Positions 16,846 to 26,138 of a DNA stretch of 40,864 nt are shown in pieces. Every line of letters starts with the position of its first letter. Positions within the stretch are counted from its first letter, which is position 1. Where the stretch lies: assembly GCA_012960225.1 (NCBI GenBank), contig DUBS01000008.1, positions 1-40,864 of the forward strand, read 5' to 3'. The DNA comes from Gemmatimonadota bacterium. Its GTDB lineage: Bacteria > Gemmatimonadota > Gemmatimonadetes > Longimicrobiales > Gaopeijiaceae. The position numbers were made by a program, and so were the translations under genes. The notes beneath the pieces are model-generated. The model saw only the letters and a program-made list of their open reading frames with translations, was not told the DNA's origin and searched no databases.

Positions 16846-18728
16846 GTCACCAAACTCCTGATCCTATGTCTTCTACGTGAACCCAGAGTCACCAGTCCAA
16901 CCAGAAGGACGAGCGTGGGCATCCCAATGATCAAGGCGTAGAACCAAGCAACGTCTTGCGACCGTGTGTGTATGATCGGCACGTCCTCTTCCGAAACCAT
17001 CTCACCTGAGAATGCCTCCTCGCGGCCTAGCCAACGAATTCCGTCTGCTGCCACCGTGGCATTTGATACCAGGCTGCCGAGAACTCCGTCCGTAAACATT
17101 TCGGCATCAGAAAAAATCAATGCACGAAGGTTGTCACGCTCACCCCCTGCAACACCCTCGATGGCCACCGCAAGTTCGTGGCTACCCCTCGACTCTGTCG
17201 TTTCATCGAATTGAAAATCACCGTTCAGATCAGCGAACGTAGAGGGCCGCGAGTGCACGATGAAGCTTCTGCGGACCCCTTCGATTTCCTCTATAGAAGT
17301 GAGATGTCCTGACCCCATAAGGAGTATTCCTGATCCTGCACCTGCGCGACTTGCAGTGGTTACCGCGGCATGTGAAGAGAAGCGGTCTGTCACGATGAGC
17401 TGACGATCAGAGAGCCCGCCTCGCTGCCTTAGGTGATTCTGATCATCGACGAGCACGGTTGACTGATATTCAATACCCAGTTGGTCACGCAGTCCCGCCA
17501 GAGTGAAATCAGAGCTCGGCTCAAGAGCAAATAAAACTGATCCTCCACGTTCGAGATATTCAGCAAGCGCGAGGAGTTCCTGATCCAGGAACGGGCGTTG
17601 AGGTCCGATCACCAGCACCATAGCCGCGTCATCAGGTACACGATTCCCTAAGCCACGCTGCAACGTCAGCGCTCTCACTTCATAATTCAGGAATCCCAGC
17701 AAGTCTCGGAATGCAGTAAGGGAATCCTGAACCTCAGAACCGAGGGCGCCCCCGAGCGCGTTATCAACATCAGGATTGTTTAATTCTCCATGCCCTGCGG
17801 TCATGTAAGCAGCCATCTTCGGACGTGTCAGCTGGAGAAGTGCGGTATGAGTCTCACTGTCAAAAACACGCAATGTGCTGCGTGCGCGCGCGAGTTCAGA
17901 AGAGAGTCCGAGTCTTCCGAACCGATCTCCTTGAATCAAGATGATGGTTCCATCCCTCTGAACATTGTACTCCTCTGCCACCTGTGGTTCAGCGAGCCTG
18001 TCGATTTCGGCAATCTCCAGATTATTCGTGGCATTACCAAGAGCCTGAAAGTAGCTCAGCGCCTCATCCTTAACTGGATCAACTGTTGGGAAAAACAAAA
18101 GAACTCGGAGTGGCTCCCCCATATTCCGAACGATTTTCTCAACAGCTGTTCCAGGCGTCGAGGTCTTGAAATAGCTGGCGTCCAAAACGTGGTCCCGCGC
18201 GGCAGTGACATAGCCCAGGAGCATTAGCATGGCGCCGGCGAGTGCCACACTCAGCGCACTGATGGCTGTCTCAGTGATCCTCAGTGACCCGGCATAACCT
18301 GCCTCGGTTACTTTTCGACCACTCGATCGAATGGCCCACTGAGCAGCAAGCAAAGGCAATAATGAAACTGCCAAAATAATCGACGAGACGGAGAGCAGTC
18401 CTCTTCGGAACCGTAGCTCAGACCTACCATCTTGAAAGTCCAAATTCAGCCAACGCACGGCGTCCTCGGTACCAATCAAGAGACCGACTAGCGAGCACGC
18501 GCAAAGGACGTGTAGAACCACAAGAAAACGCTGAGTATCTCTCTCGGGTTCGCCGGCCCGGCCCGATGCTGCTGCGGACCATATCGTTGTTCCAACCACC
18601 AGGCCTAACCCAACAAATACCAACGGCGCTCGGACCAAGAACAGGTCGTGGAAAACCCGCTCGCCCAGAAAGACAGAACAGAGCCCAGTGACTAGAAGCC
18701 CTGTCGATTTCGGAGTTGTCACTCCCAT
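16842..18728 (-). CDS. GldG-like ABC auxiliary membrane protein
   Basis: The 628-aa product has several membrane segments in the first 180 residues (around 10-50, 65-85, 110-130, 155-180). A large extracytoplasmic domain follows (about 200-590), which resembles the GldG/DUF4350-type ABC auxiliary domain with motifs such as RVLLFFP, KMAAYMTAGHGE and LAEYLERGGSVLFALEP. A final transmembrane helix (about 595-618) and a basic cytoplasmic tail end the protein. GldG forms a complex with GldA and GldF in Bacteroidota, where it is needed for gliding and type IX secretion. In other phyla the homologues are of unknown function. GGAGG seven bases before the ATG gives a strong start, and the first 10 bases overlap the permease gene. 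Confidence 0.85.
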   Translation of the reverse strand: MGVTTPKSTGLLVTGLCSVFLGERVFHDLFLVRAPLVFVGLGLVVGTTIWSAAASGRAGEPERDTQRFLVVLHVLCACSLVGLLIGTEDAVRWLNLDFQDGRSELRFRRGLLSVSSIILAVSLLPLLAAQWAIRSSGRKVTEAGYAGSLRITETAISALSVALAGAMLMLLGYVTAARDHVLDASYFKTSTPGTAVEKIVRNMGEPLRVLLFFPTVDPVKDEALSYFQALGNATNNLEIAEIDRLAEPQVAEEYNVQRDGTIILIQGDRFGRLGLSSELARARSTLRVFDSETHTALLQLTRPKMAAYMTAGHGELNNPDVDNALGGALGSEVQDSLTAFRDLLGFLNYEVRALTLQRGLGNRVPDDAAMVLVIGPQRPFLDQELLALAEYLERGGSVLFALEPSSDFTLAGLRDQLGIEYQSTVLVDDQNHLRQRGGLSDRQLIVTDRFSSHAAVTTASRAGAGSGILLMGSGHLTSIEEIEGVRRSFIVHSRPSTFADLNGDFQFDETTESRGSHELAVAIEGVAGGERDNLRALIFSDAEMFTDGVLGSLVSNATVAADGIRWLGREEAFSGEMVSEEDVPIIHTRSQDVAWFYALIIGMPTLVLLVGLVTLGSRRRHRIRSLVT

Positions 18729-19450
18729 CGTTTAGCCTCCAAAATTTTCGTGGCCAACAACAGGAAAAAATACGTCACCGCGAGGTAGTAGAAGACGTCA
18801 CGCGTGTGAAGAAGACCTTGCTGGAATCCTGAAAAATGCCGTCCGTGAAGAGCAAGCGCAGATAGCACCCGCGACATCGGCGGATCAACAACAGTGGAGA
18901 GAGGCCAGAACAAGAACATGACAGCAGTAATTCCAGCTCCGACGGCTGTCGCGACAAGCTGACTTCGAGTCAACGAAGTCGCAAACACACCGATCGCAAG
19001 AACAGCTGCCCCGAGTAACACGAGACCGCTATACCCGACTAGGATCTGAGCAATCGATACCTTTCCGTTTACGACGATCATCAGTGGCATGTATAGCGTA
19101 CTGAGCGTGATCCCGGTGATGAAAACAAGCGCAGCCAAGAACTTGCCGAGTACAATTTCCCAATCTCGGACAGGCGAAGTGTTGAGCAAAACTTGAGTAC
19201 CCAGCTGGCGTTCCTCAGCAATGAGACGGACGGAGAGCACCAAGGAAGCGATCACGGTTAAGCCACTAGTGGTATAGAAGAAGATCGCGAGTACCTGTCC
19301 TGAAACTCGCGCCTCAGTGTCAGGGCCCAGTGCTTGAGTGTAGAACAATAGGCCATCAAGCATGAGTACCGTGGCTGCCAGGATATAGCCCACCGAGGAC
19401 CTGAGGTACGCATTGATTTCGCGTTGGAAAATCACACGTAGACCGTTCAT
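18719..19450 (-). CDS. ABC transporter permease (GldF-like, ABC-2 type)
   Basis: The 243-aa product has six predicted membrane segments. It opens with a cytoplasmic helix (VIFQREINAYLRS) and a first membrane span, as in GldF/ABC-2 permeases. A cytoplasmic loop has SVRLIAEERQLGTQVLLNTSPV, the conserved coupling region, followed by DWEIVLGKFLAAL. The start at ATG 19450 lies one base after the ATPase stop with AAGG upstream; the frame is open to 19483 but the longer version would overlap the ATPase. With the ATP-binding protein and GldG-like protein it forms an exporter-type complex. The substrate is unknown. Confidence 0.88.
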   Translation of the reverse strand: MNGLRVIFQREINAYLRSSVGYILAATVLMLDGLLFYTQALGPDTEARVSGQVLAIFFYTTSGLTVIASLVLSVRLIAEERQLGTQVLLNTSPVRDWEIVLGKFLAALVFITGITLSTLYMPLMIVVNGKVSIAQILVGYSGLVLLGAAVLAIGVFATSLTRSQLVATAVGAGITAVMFLFWPLSTVVDPPMSRVLSALALHGRHFSGFQQGLLHTRDVFYYLAVTYFFLLLATKILEAKRWE

Positions 19451-19451
19451 C

Positions 19452-20396
19452 TCAGTTGACCTTCTGTCCGAGTAGCTCGACAAAGAGGCTCTCTAGCTCG
19501 TTAGACCCCAGCTCTAGACGAACCAAATCATGTCCGGATTTTACAAGACTCCTGCTGAGGCTCCCTCGGCAGTCGGTCGGACTTTGCACTAAGAGCGTCA
19601 ACAATTGGTCATCCTGCTGAACCATTTCTACGCTGGTGATATCGGGCAGCCCTTGAACAAAGTGGACCAGGTCCTCGGCCCGGGTATCGGATGCCATACG
19701 CGCACCAAGCATGATCCGATACGTGCCCGACAAGTTAGCAGAGATCTCGTCCTCAGAGCCCGAAGCGATAAGCTCACCTTGATTCAATACGAAGACCCGA
19801 TCACATGTTTGGCTTATTTCAGTGAGCACATGGCTGGATACTAAGATCGTATGTTCTTCCTTGAGTCTCATGATAAGCCCACGCAACTCTAGTACCTGAA
19901 CTGGATCAAGACCTTTTGTTGGCTCATCCAAAATCAATAGCTCAGGCTTATGTATGATCGCCTGGGCAATGCCAACACGTTGGCGATATCCATGGGAAAG
20001 ATTTTGAGTGAACTCGTCATGCACAGACGTCAATTGTGTGTATTCCTCAACTTCGCGCACGCGGTTGTCTACCCTGTCCGGACTAAGTCCCTTGATCTGT
20101 CCGACGAATTTCAGGTACTCCCCGACAGCCATGTCTCTGTACAGAGGAGGAGTTTCCGGAAGGTAGCCTATCTTTTTTCGGACTTCGTGAGGATTTGCGG
20201 CAACATTAATACCTGCGATCTCAACTTCACCCGCAGACGAGCGTAGATCAGTAGCAAGTATCCTGAGGAGTGTGGTCTTACCCGCACCGTTCAGACCCAA
20301 AAAACCCACTGCACCACCCGGCGGTATCTCGAATGAGATAGGTCCGAGTGCTCTCTTTTCGCCGAAGTACTTCCTGACCTCAGTGAGTTGAATCAT
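19452..20396 (-). CDS. ABC transporter ATP-binding protein (GldA-like)
   Basis: The 314-aa product has a Walker A GLNGAGKT (34-41), signature LSHGYRQR (133-140), Walker B LLILDEPT (153-160) followed by KGLD, and a switch His in LVSSHVL. The ABC domain ends near residue 220. The remaining residues form a C-terminal accessory domain of the kind seen in the GldA/CcmA-type, ABC-2-linked ATPases. It lies 14 bases after the di-heme gene and one base before the permease gene, so it is mid-operon. It should energise the GldF/GldG-like membrane complex. Confidence 0.93.
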   Translation of the reverse strand: MIQLTEVRKYFGEKRALGPISFEIPPGGAVGFLGLNGAGKTTLLRILATDLRSSAGEVEIAGINVAANPHEVRKKIGYLPETPPLYRDMAVGEYLKFVGQIKGLSPDRVDNRVREVEEYTQLTSVHDEFTQNLSHGYRQRVGIAQAIIHKPELLILDEPTKGLDPVQVLELRGLIMRLKEEHTILVSSHVLTEISQTCDRVFVLNQGELIASGSEDEISANLSGTYRIMLGARMASDTRAEDLVHFVQGLPDITSVEMVQQDDQLLTLLVQSPTDCRGSLSRSLVKSGHDLVRLELGSNELESLFVELLGQKVN

Positions 20397-20410
20397 ATGC
20401 CACCAGCGCT

Positions 20411-21625
20411 TCAGAGTGACCTGAGAAAACGCAGCACCATCATTTGTGCTTGAGGAGCGAGTCCCTGGAACCGAACCCGGGCTAGTATCGCTTCACCCGA
20501 ATGTCGATCGATAACCTCAACAAGATCTGTCACACTCCCGTCATGAAGGAAGTGCTCACGATATCTGAGACCCCAAAGAGGAGGAGTACGGAACTCTCCT
20601 GGAAGAGCATCGGAACCACAAAGGTCCCCTGCCCCATTCCCAAAGTCGTGTAACAAGAGATCAGAGTAGAGTCTAATGACCTGGTCCCTGAGTGCTGGTT
20701 CTTTTGCGTTCCCCGTACGGAGTTCAGGACGGTGGCACTGAGTACATCCGATCTGATCAAAGAGCGCTTCACCCTGGGATACACTGTCCGCCGCTGGCCC
20801 ACGACCCAAGAACTCTGGAGCAGGAGCTCCCAGAAAGCGGACATAGTCCGTTAATAGACCCAGTGTCTCAGCATCGATCTCTGGATCAGGCATCGGGTCT
20901 GCACTCTCTGGAATAGGTACGCCATTCCTAGCCTCTTCTTCCGGATATCTAGGGGTCGTGAAACCGAGCTCAAATCGGAGAGCACTCTCAACAAAATCCT
21001 CTACGCTCGCCGCATCACCCTTGCGGCCAAACCTAGCTGAGCGTTGATCAGCCATGAGTGGCAGCCTCCCGGAAATACCGTCCCCGTCTCGGTCTTCTGG
21101 ATCGGCGATGGACAATAGAACCGAATCCGGAATCGCCTCAATAAGACCCAGGCCAAAAAGAGATGGGGCGGTAACATAACCGCTATCGGTGGCTTCTAGC
21201 GGAACACTCTCAGCTCCAAGCCCGTGGGCAGCAAAAAGCTCAGTCACCCGAAGCTGAATATTGTCACCACCCAAGGCCTCAAGGCGATCACATCGACCGT
21301 CCATGAATCGTGTCGCTTTCAAGACCCGGACTGATGCGGAACTCGCTCCACCAACGGTCGGCCTATCATGACAACTACTGCAGCGGTCCTGGTTGTAAAG
21401 AGGCCCCAAGCCTTCGTCCTGTGTCGCAATACGTTCGAATAAGGCACGACCCAGCAAGAAACGACCTCTGTTTGCATCGGATAAAGCAGGTATCGCTTCC
21501 CCTGGTAAGATGGCTAAAATAGGTGCATCAGATGCACTGCATACAGCCACAGCAAAGATCGCCGAAACGGACAGGGCCTTTTGAATGATCCACCTTGCAC
21601 TGCTAGAGCTCGATTCTCTCTTCAT
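20411..21625 (-). CDS. Second di-heme oxidoreductase-like c-type cytochrome (DUF1111/DHOR family)
   Basis: The 404-aa product has a signal peptide (hydrophobic to about residue 30), two heme c sites CSSCH (82-86) and CTQCH (294-298), and the Asp-rich loop DPEDRDGDGISGR (from about 175). It aligns along its whole length with the protein at 9266-10447, sharing blocks such as GRALF, EGLGPLYNQ, APSLFGLGLIEAI and the C-terminal LHDG. Its N-terminus has no clear lipobox, so it is more likely soluble periplasmic or helix-anchored. Its ATG overlaps the stop of the PpiC/SurA-like gene by four bases, and the ABC ATPase gene follows by 14 bases. It is therefore translationally embedded in the operon, unlike its paralogue. 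Confidence 0.9.
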   Translation of the reverse strand: MKRESSSSSARWIIQKALSVSAIFAVAVCSASDAPILAILPGEAIPALSDANRGRFLLGRALFERIATQDEGLGPLYNQDRCSSCHDRPTVGGASSASVRVLKATRFMDGRCDRLEALGGDNIQLRVTELFAAHGLGAESVPLEATDSGYVTAPSLFGLGLIEAIPDSVLLSIADPEDRDGDGISGRLPLMADQRSARFGRKGDAASVEDFVESALRFELGFTTPRYPEEEARNGVPIPESADPMPDPEIDAETLGLLTDYVRFLGAPAPEFLGRGPAADSVSQGEALFDQIGCTQCHRPELRTGNAKEPALRDQVIRLYSDLLLHDFGNGAGDLCGSDALPGEFRTPPLWGLRYREHFLHDGSVTDLVEVIDRHSGEAILARVRFQGLAPQAQMMVLRFLRSL

Positions 21626-22962
21626 TGAGAACCCGAGGGTTCAACACCTTCCAGTAAACTCCGAACTCTTAACAACGCTTTCGGGATGCTGGACTCAACC
21701 AGGGCCCAATCCACTCGCTCTAGCAACCACGCCTCGAAAAGTGGCCTCAAATTGGCGGTTACGCCGCGACGCGATACTAACCCCTCCATATATCGAGTGA
21801 GGTTTGACCTCTCTGGTGCCGCCGTCTCATCGATGGCCAACTCCTGATACCACTGGTGAACATCTGCCCGGTGACCTTCTTCCAACTGGGCTAGTATTTC
21901 TTCACTAAGCTCCAGCCCTCTCTCTTGGGCATCACTCATTCGTATCCCTCGAACCGCAAGTTGTTCAATGAATGCTTCTATAGACCCATCAGGTGCAGCG
22001 ACCATCTCGCTGCGGGCAGTCGAAGGAAGAGCAAGTACATACCTAGCCACGATTGCTCCTGAAAGAGTTCCGCCCTGCCAAGATCCGAGCAACAAATCGG
22101 TCCCAAGCCATGTTGAAGGGTCACCAGCGATTCTTCGTAGACTCGTAATCGCATCTGAGGATACAAGCCAATTTTTCTGCACCAACAGTCCTTGATCGGA
22201 TCTTTCTTCACTTTCGGCTAGAAATCGGTCTCTGAGGTGCAGCGCATAAAGGTCAGATACCTCTTCCAAGCTTGGGCGATGGAGGATATGAAATCCTCGA
22301 CTGGTTTGGGTTACACCGGATACCTGTCCGGGCTGAAGTTGGAAAGCGACCTTGTCTAATTCTGGAGGTAATTCACCGCGGACCAGGAGCCCGAGAAGCC
22401 CACTGGCTTCCCTTGTGTCAGGATCTTCACTTTCTGATACCGCAGCGCTCCAGCTACCACCTGCTATGAGTTCGTCCAGAATACGCTGGGCGGTGCGACG
22501 TTGAAGTGCCCTCTCTTCTTGAGTGGTCTCCGCCCCCACTCGTCGTAATACGTGAGCCAATAGACGATAGGAACCGTCTCGGAAGAAGCGCTCAACCACG
22601 CTGGAGTCTACCACTACGGTTTCCCCGAGCCTCTCTTCTCGCTCCTGTTGGAGGATGGCTTCGTCACGTTCTAGCCAAGTCGAGAAGCGAACTACTTCCT
22701 CTCCATCAGAAAGATTTTCCTTACTGGAAACTTGAGCGATCGCAGCCGCCCCAACCCAGTGCCGTACTAAGTCTTCCACTGCCGCTGAATCGAGGGGGAA
22801 TGGCTGGGCCAGAACAAGAAGATCCGCTAGTCGGGTTTCCGTCAAAGTCCAATCTTCAACCCGAGCAACAATGCCACTTTGCGATTCACTTACACATCCG
22901 GTAAGCACAAGCAATACAACAATGAGAGATCTCTTTGGAACAATCCGTATCTTGCCACTCAT
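21622..22962 (-). CDS. PpiC/SurA-like peptidyl-prolyl isomerase lipoprotein, first gene of the operon
   Basis: From the ATG at 22962 the product is 446 aa. I chose this start because it gives a compact type II signal peptide (SLIVVLLVLTGC). The frame stays open to 23112 but those 50 residues look non-coding. A helical SurA-like N-terminal part is followed by a parvulin domain at about 110-230 (LLAHVLRR, SGGLLG-like SGLLGLL, LQPGQVSGVTQTSRGFHILH). A long helical C-terminal half (about 240-446) may be a chaperone region or a second, degenerate parvulin unit. It would act on exported or outer-membrane proteins. No strong ribosome binding site precedes the ATG. Being first in an operon with a heme protein and a Gld-type ABC complex suggests it serves their folding or substrate handling. 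Confidence 0.82.
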   Translation of the reverse strand: MSGKIRIVPKRSLIVVLLVLTGCVSESQSGIVARVEDWTLTETRLADLLVLAQPFPLDSAAVEDLVRHWVGAAAIAQVSSKENLSDGEEVVRFSTWLERDEAILQQEREERLGETVVVDSSVVERFFRDGSYRLLAHVLRRVGAETTQEERALQRRTAQRILDELIAGGSWSAAVSESEDPDTREASGLLGLLVRGELPPELDKVAFQLQPGQVSGVTQTSRGFHILHRPSLEEVSDLYALHLRDRFLAESEERSDQGLLVQKNWLVSSDAITSLRRIAGDPSTWLGTDLLLGSWQGGTLSGAIVARYVLALPSTARSEMVAAPDGSIEAFIEQLAVRGIRMSDAQERGLELSEEILAQLEEGHRADVHQWYQELAIDETAAPERSNLTRYMEGLVSRRGVTANLRPLFEAWLLERVDWALVESSIPKALLRVRSLLEGVEPSGSQ

Positions 22963-23339
22963 TGGATCTTGGTTGAAACCTCTTGGGAATTTGACACTTG
23001 CAAATCCCAAAGCGCGCCGACCACTATGCGTTGGCCTCCCAGATCGGTCTTCGTGTGCCATCATGCACTTTCCAGGCGAGCAGTTATCCACATCCGGCAA
23101 ATCTCTCTCCATCTCCTATTCGTCACACAACATCTGCAGGGAACGTTATCTACCTAAACATCAAGGATAAAGACGGCAATCTCCGTTCCGATGAGTCAGG
23201 GGAGATTTGCTGGGATAGAACATGTAGATTCTATACCAGCAACCTTCCTCTTCCTACGCCAATATTTGGACCCTGACACGGTGAGCTACTTCGGTCATCA
23301 TTAAGCCTAGAAAACCTGAAACTCACTCCGGGAGCTATA
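22963..23339. other. Divergent regulatory region between the six-gene operon and acnA
   Basis: There is no credible gene in these 377 bases. They must hold the promoter of the minus-strand operon and that of acnA. An imperfect hairpin (GGG-ATTTG with CAAAT-CCC, about 22987-23010) lies near the operon start. A perfect DnaA-box nonamer, TTATCCACA, is at 23084-23092, but it is single and could be chance. The acnA ribosome binding site GGGAG is at 23330-23334. No iron-responsive or Fur-like site was obvious by eye. Confidence 0.5.
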
Positions 23340-26138
23340 GTGCAGGAGAAGAGACCTGACCCCTTCGGGGCGCTTACGACTACCGACCTCCCTGAGGGTC
23401 CTACATCCTTCTATCGCTTAGAGAAGCTTGAGAAGGATGCGATCATCAGCTCGCTAGATCGCTTGCCTTTCTCAATACGCATCCTGCTTGAGAATACCCT
23501 GAGACATGCCGGCGGACGATACGTTTCCGAGGAACATGTACTGGCCGTGAGCCAGTGGAGTCCTGAGAAATCCGGCGCCGATGTTCCTTTCATGCCGACA
23601 CGTGTTGTGCTACAGGACTTTACCGGCGTTCCGGCAGTGGTCGACTTAGCGGCGATGCGTGACGGACTGAAGGCGTTGGGTGGCGATCCTCAGAGAATCA
23701 ACCCGGTTGTTCCCGCTGACCTCGTGATTGATCACTCGGTCCAGGTAGACCACTTTGGTTTCGCTGATGCTTTCCGGCTCAATGTCGAGCGGGAATTCGA
23801 GCGAAATCGGGAACGGTACACCCTCCTCCGCTGGGCAGCGGAAGCGTTTGATAATTTCTCTGTCGTACCACCTGGCACAGGAATCGTTCACCAGGTGAAT
23901 CTCGAGTACCTCGCTTCCGTCGTTCACCGGCGAGAGCACGAAGGCACCTGGCTCGCTTACCCTGATACGGTGGTTGGCACCGACTCACATACAACGATGA
24001 TCAACGGCTTAGGTGTCGTGGGTTGGGGAGTAGGGGGAATCGAAGCAGAAGCTGTTGTTCTCGGGCAACCATATTACATGCTGCTACCCGAGGTTGTGGG
24101 TGTGAAGCTCACGGGAACACTTCCAGAGGGAGCAACAGCAACAGACCTGGTACTGTGTGTGACTGAGATGCTTCGCGAACACGGGGTCGTAGGCAGCTTT
24201 GTGGAATACTACGGTGCGGGACTCAGTAACTTGTCTCTGCCTGACAAGGCTACCTTGGCCAACATGTCACCCGAATATGGTGCAACCATTGGTTTCTTCC
24301 CAGTTGACCAAGCCACACTGAACTATCTACGCGGTACAGGACGCTCAGAGGAAATGGTTCAGCGTATTGACCGGATCTCGAAGGAACTCGGGCTGTTTCG
24401 TACTGATCAGACACCCGACCCCTCGTACACCTCTGACCTCGCACTTGATCTCTCAACCGTAGAGCCGAGCCTAGCAGGACCAAGGCGGCCCCAGGATCGA
24501 ATTAGGATGGAGGACATGCGAGCTCAGTTCAAGCGGGATTTACCGGGGCTCGTTCCGGCTGGATTCACGCTCCCAGATGGCATAAGCGAACCAGAACAGG
24601 GGGAAGGCGAGAGCCTGATCAGTGGCCAAGAACGCGCAACGGCAGTAGCAGAAATGGGTGCACCAAGTCGGGCCTCGATGGTCGAAACCGACGACGGTGA
24701 TTATGAAATCGGAGATGGTACAGTTGTCATCGCCTCTATAACGAGTTGCACCAACACTTCAAATCCATCAGTAATGGTCGGGGCGGGTTTACTAGCCAAA
24801 AGAGCGGTTGAGCGGGGACTCAAGATCAAGCCCTGGGTTAAGACCACGATGGCTCCAGGCAGTGGAGTCGTGACTGACTACCTTACCGAGTCCGGGCTCT
24901 TACCCTATCTGGAGGCACTGCGTTTCCACGTTGTCGGATACGGCTGTATGACGTGTATCGGAAACAGCGGTCCTCTCCCTGAAAAGATCCAAGAAGCTGT
25001 AGAGCAAGAAGGGCTGGTCGTGGCTTCTGTACTATCCGGAAATCGCAATTTCGAAGCTCGTATTCACCCACTTATCCGTGCTAACTACCTTGCATCACCA
25101 GTGCTCGTAGTTGCTTATGCTCTCGCAGGAAGAGTTGATATTGACCTTTACAATGAGCCCCTAGGTCACGACCAAGAGGGGCGCCCAGTTTTCCTTTCTG
25201 ATATATGGCCGTCACAGGAAGAGGTTCGAGATACCGTCGCGAATGCATTGAAACCCGAGATGTTTACGAAACGCTATTCTCTAGTAACAACAGGAGACGA
25301 GAACTGGCAGGCACTTCCACTTCCAGAAGAAGGCACTCTGTATGAGTGGGATGAAGTCTCAACCTACGTTTGCAAGCCGCCGTTCTTTGATGGCATGGAG
25401 CTTGAAGTTCCCCCTGGCAATGATATCCAGGGAGCGCGAGTACTCGCGCTGCTTGGTCACTCCGTTACAACTGACCACATCTCCCCAGCAGGAGTGATCC
25501 CCAAATCAGAACCAGCTGGATCGTACTTACGGAAAAACAATGTTGAGGTCAGAGACTTCAACACTTTCGGTTCACGTCGCGGAAACCACGAGGTCATGAT
25601 GCGTGGCACCTTTGGCAACGTGCGCATCAAGAACCTTCTTCTCAAAGGCCAGGAAGGCGGCCATACAATCCATTTCCCTACTGAAGAGGTTATGCCGATC
25701 TATGAAGCCGCAATGCGATACCGTGATGCCGGAACACCGTTAGTGATACTCGCAGGGAAGGAGTATGGGACAGGAAGTTCACGTGACTGGGCAGCAAAAG
25801 GCACGGACCTCCTGGGTGTCCATGCGGTCATAGCAGAAAGCTACGAGAGGATTCACAGGAGTAACCTCGTCGGAATGGGAGTCTTACCCCTCGAATACGA
25901 AGACGGGACTACCGCTGAGAGCTTGGGACTTACCGGGCACGAAACCTTCGATATTTCTGGTGTAGCCGATGGATTAGAGCCAGGCGATACAGTCGAGATT
26001 GTAGCCACCAAGACTGATGGGGCTAGAACTCGCTTCACCGCTAAAGCCAGACTCGATTCAGACATCGACGTCGAGTATTACTACAACCGCGGCATACTCC
26101 AGACTGTTCTCAGAAAGATGGCCAGAGGCGAGATGTGA
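23340..26138 (+). CDS. acnA: Aconitate hydratase A
   Basis: The 932-aa enzyme interconverts citrate and isocitrate through cis-aconitate in the TCA cycle. The [4Fe-4S] ligands are visible as Cys470 in SITSCTNTSNP and Cys536/Cys539 in GYGCMTCIGNSG. The N-terminal region has VVGTDSHTTMINGLGV. The C-terminal swivel domain carries GKEYGTGSSRDWAAKG and an ESYERIHRSNLVGMGVLPL motif. Length and motif order fit the AcnA/IRP1-type class (usual size about 890-930 aa) rather than AcnB. Translation starts at GTG with GGGAG five bases upstream. It is monocistronic; its last 29 bases overlap the end of a convergent gene, so no terminator hairpin separates them. Confidence 0.98.
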   Translation: MQEKRPDPFGALTTTDLPEGPTSFYRLEKLEKDAIISSLDRLPFSIRILLENTLRHAGGRYVSEEHVLAVSQWSPEKSGADVPFMPTRVVLQDFTGVPAVVDLAAMRDGLKALGGDPQRINPVVPADLVIDHSVQVDHFGFADAFRLNVEREFERNRERYTLLRWAAEAFDNFSVVPPGTGIVHQVNLEYLASVVHRREHEGTWLAYPDTVVGTDSHTTMINGLGVVGWGVGGIEAEAVVLGQPYYMLLPEVVGVKLTGTLPEGATATDLVLCVTEMLREHGVVGSFVEYYGAGLSNLSLPDKATLANMSPEYGATIGFFPVDQATLNYLRGTGRSEEMVQRIDRISKELGLFRTDQTPDPSYTSDLALDLSTVEPSLAGPRRPQDRIRMEDMRAQFKRDLPGLVPAGFTLPDGISEPEQGEGESLISGQERATAVAEMGAPSRASMVETDDGDYEIGDGTVVIASITSCTNTSNPSVMVGAGLLAKRAVERGLKIKPWVKTTMAPGSGVVTDYLTESGLLPYLEALRFHVVGYGCMTCIGNSGPLPEKIQEAVEQEGLVVASVLSGNRNFEARIHPLIRANYLASPVLVVAYALAGRVDIDLYNEPLGHDQEGRPVFLSDIWPSQEEVRDTVANALKPEMFTKRYSLVTTGDENWQALPLPEEGTLYEWDEVSTYVCKPPFFDGMELEVPPGNDIQGARVLALLGHSVTTDHISPAGVIPKSEPAGSYLRKNNVEVRDFNTFGSRRGNHEVMMRGTFGNVRIKNLLLKGQEGGHTIHFPTEEVMPIYEAAMRYRDAGTPLVILAGKEYGTGSSRDWAAKGTDLLGVHAVIAESYERIHRSNLVGMGVLPLEYEDGTTAESLGLTGHETFDISGVADGLEPGDTVEIVATKTDGARTRFTAKARLDSDIDVEYYYNRGILQTVLRKMARGEM

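Noticed and set aside
17790-18227. A 145-codon plus-strand open frame inside the GldG-like gene
   Set aside because: Antisense shadow of a real gene; composition is Cys-rich and low-quality, with no recognisable motif.
23084-23092. Perfect DnaA-box nonamer TTATCCACA
   Set aside because: A single copy, no dnaA/dnaN neighbours, no AT-rich unwinding region; one such hit in 40 kb is close to chance.
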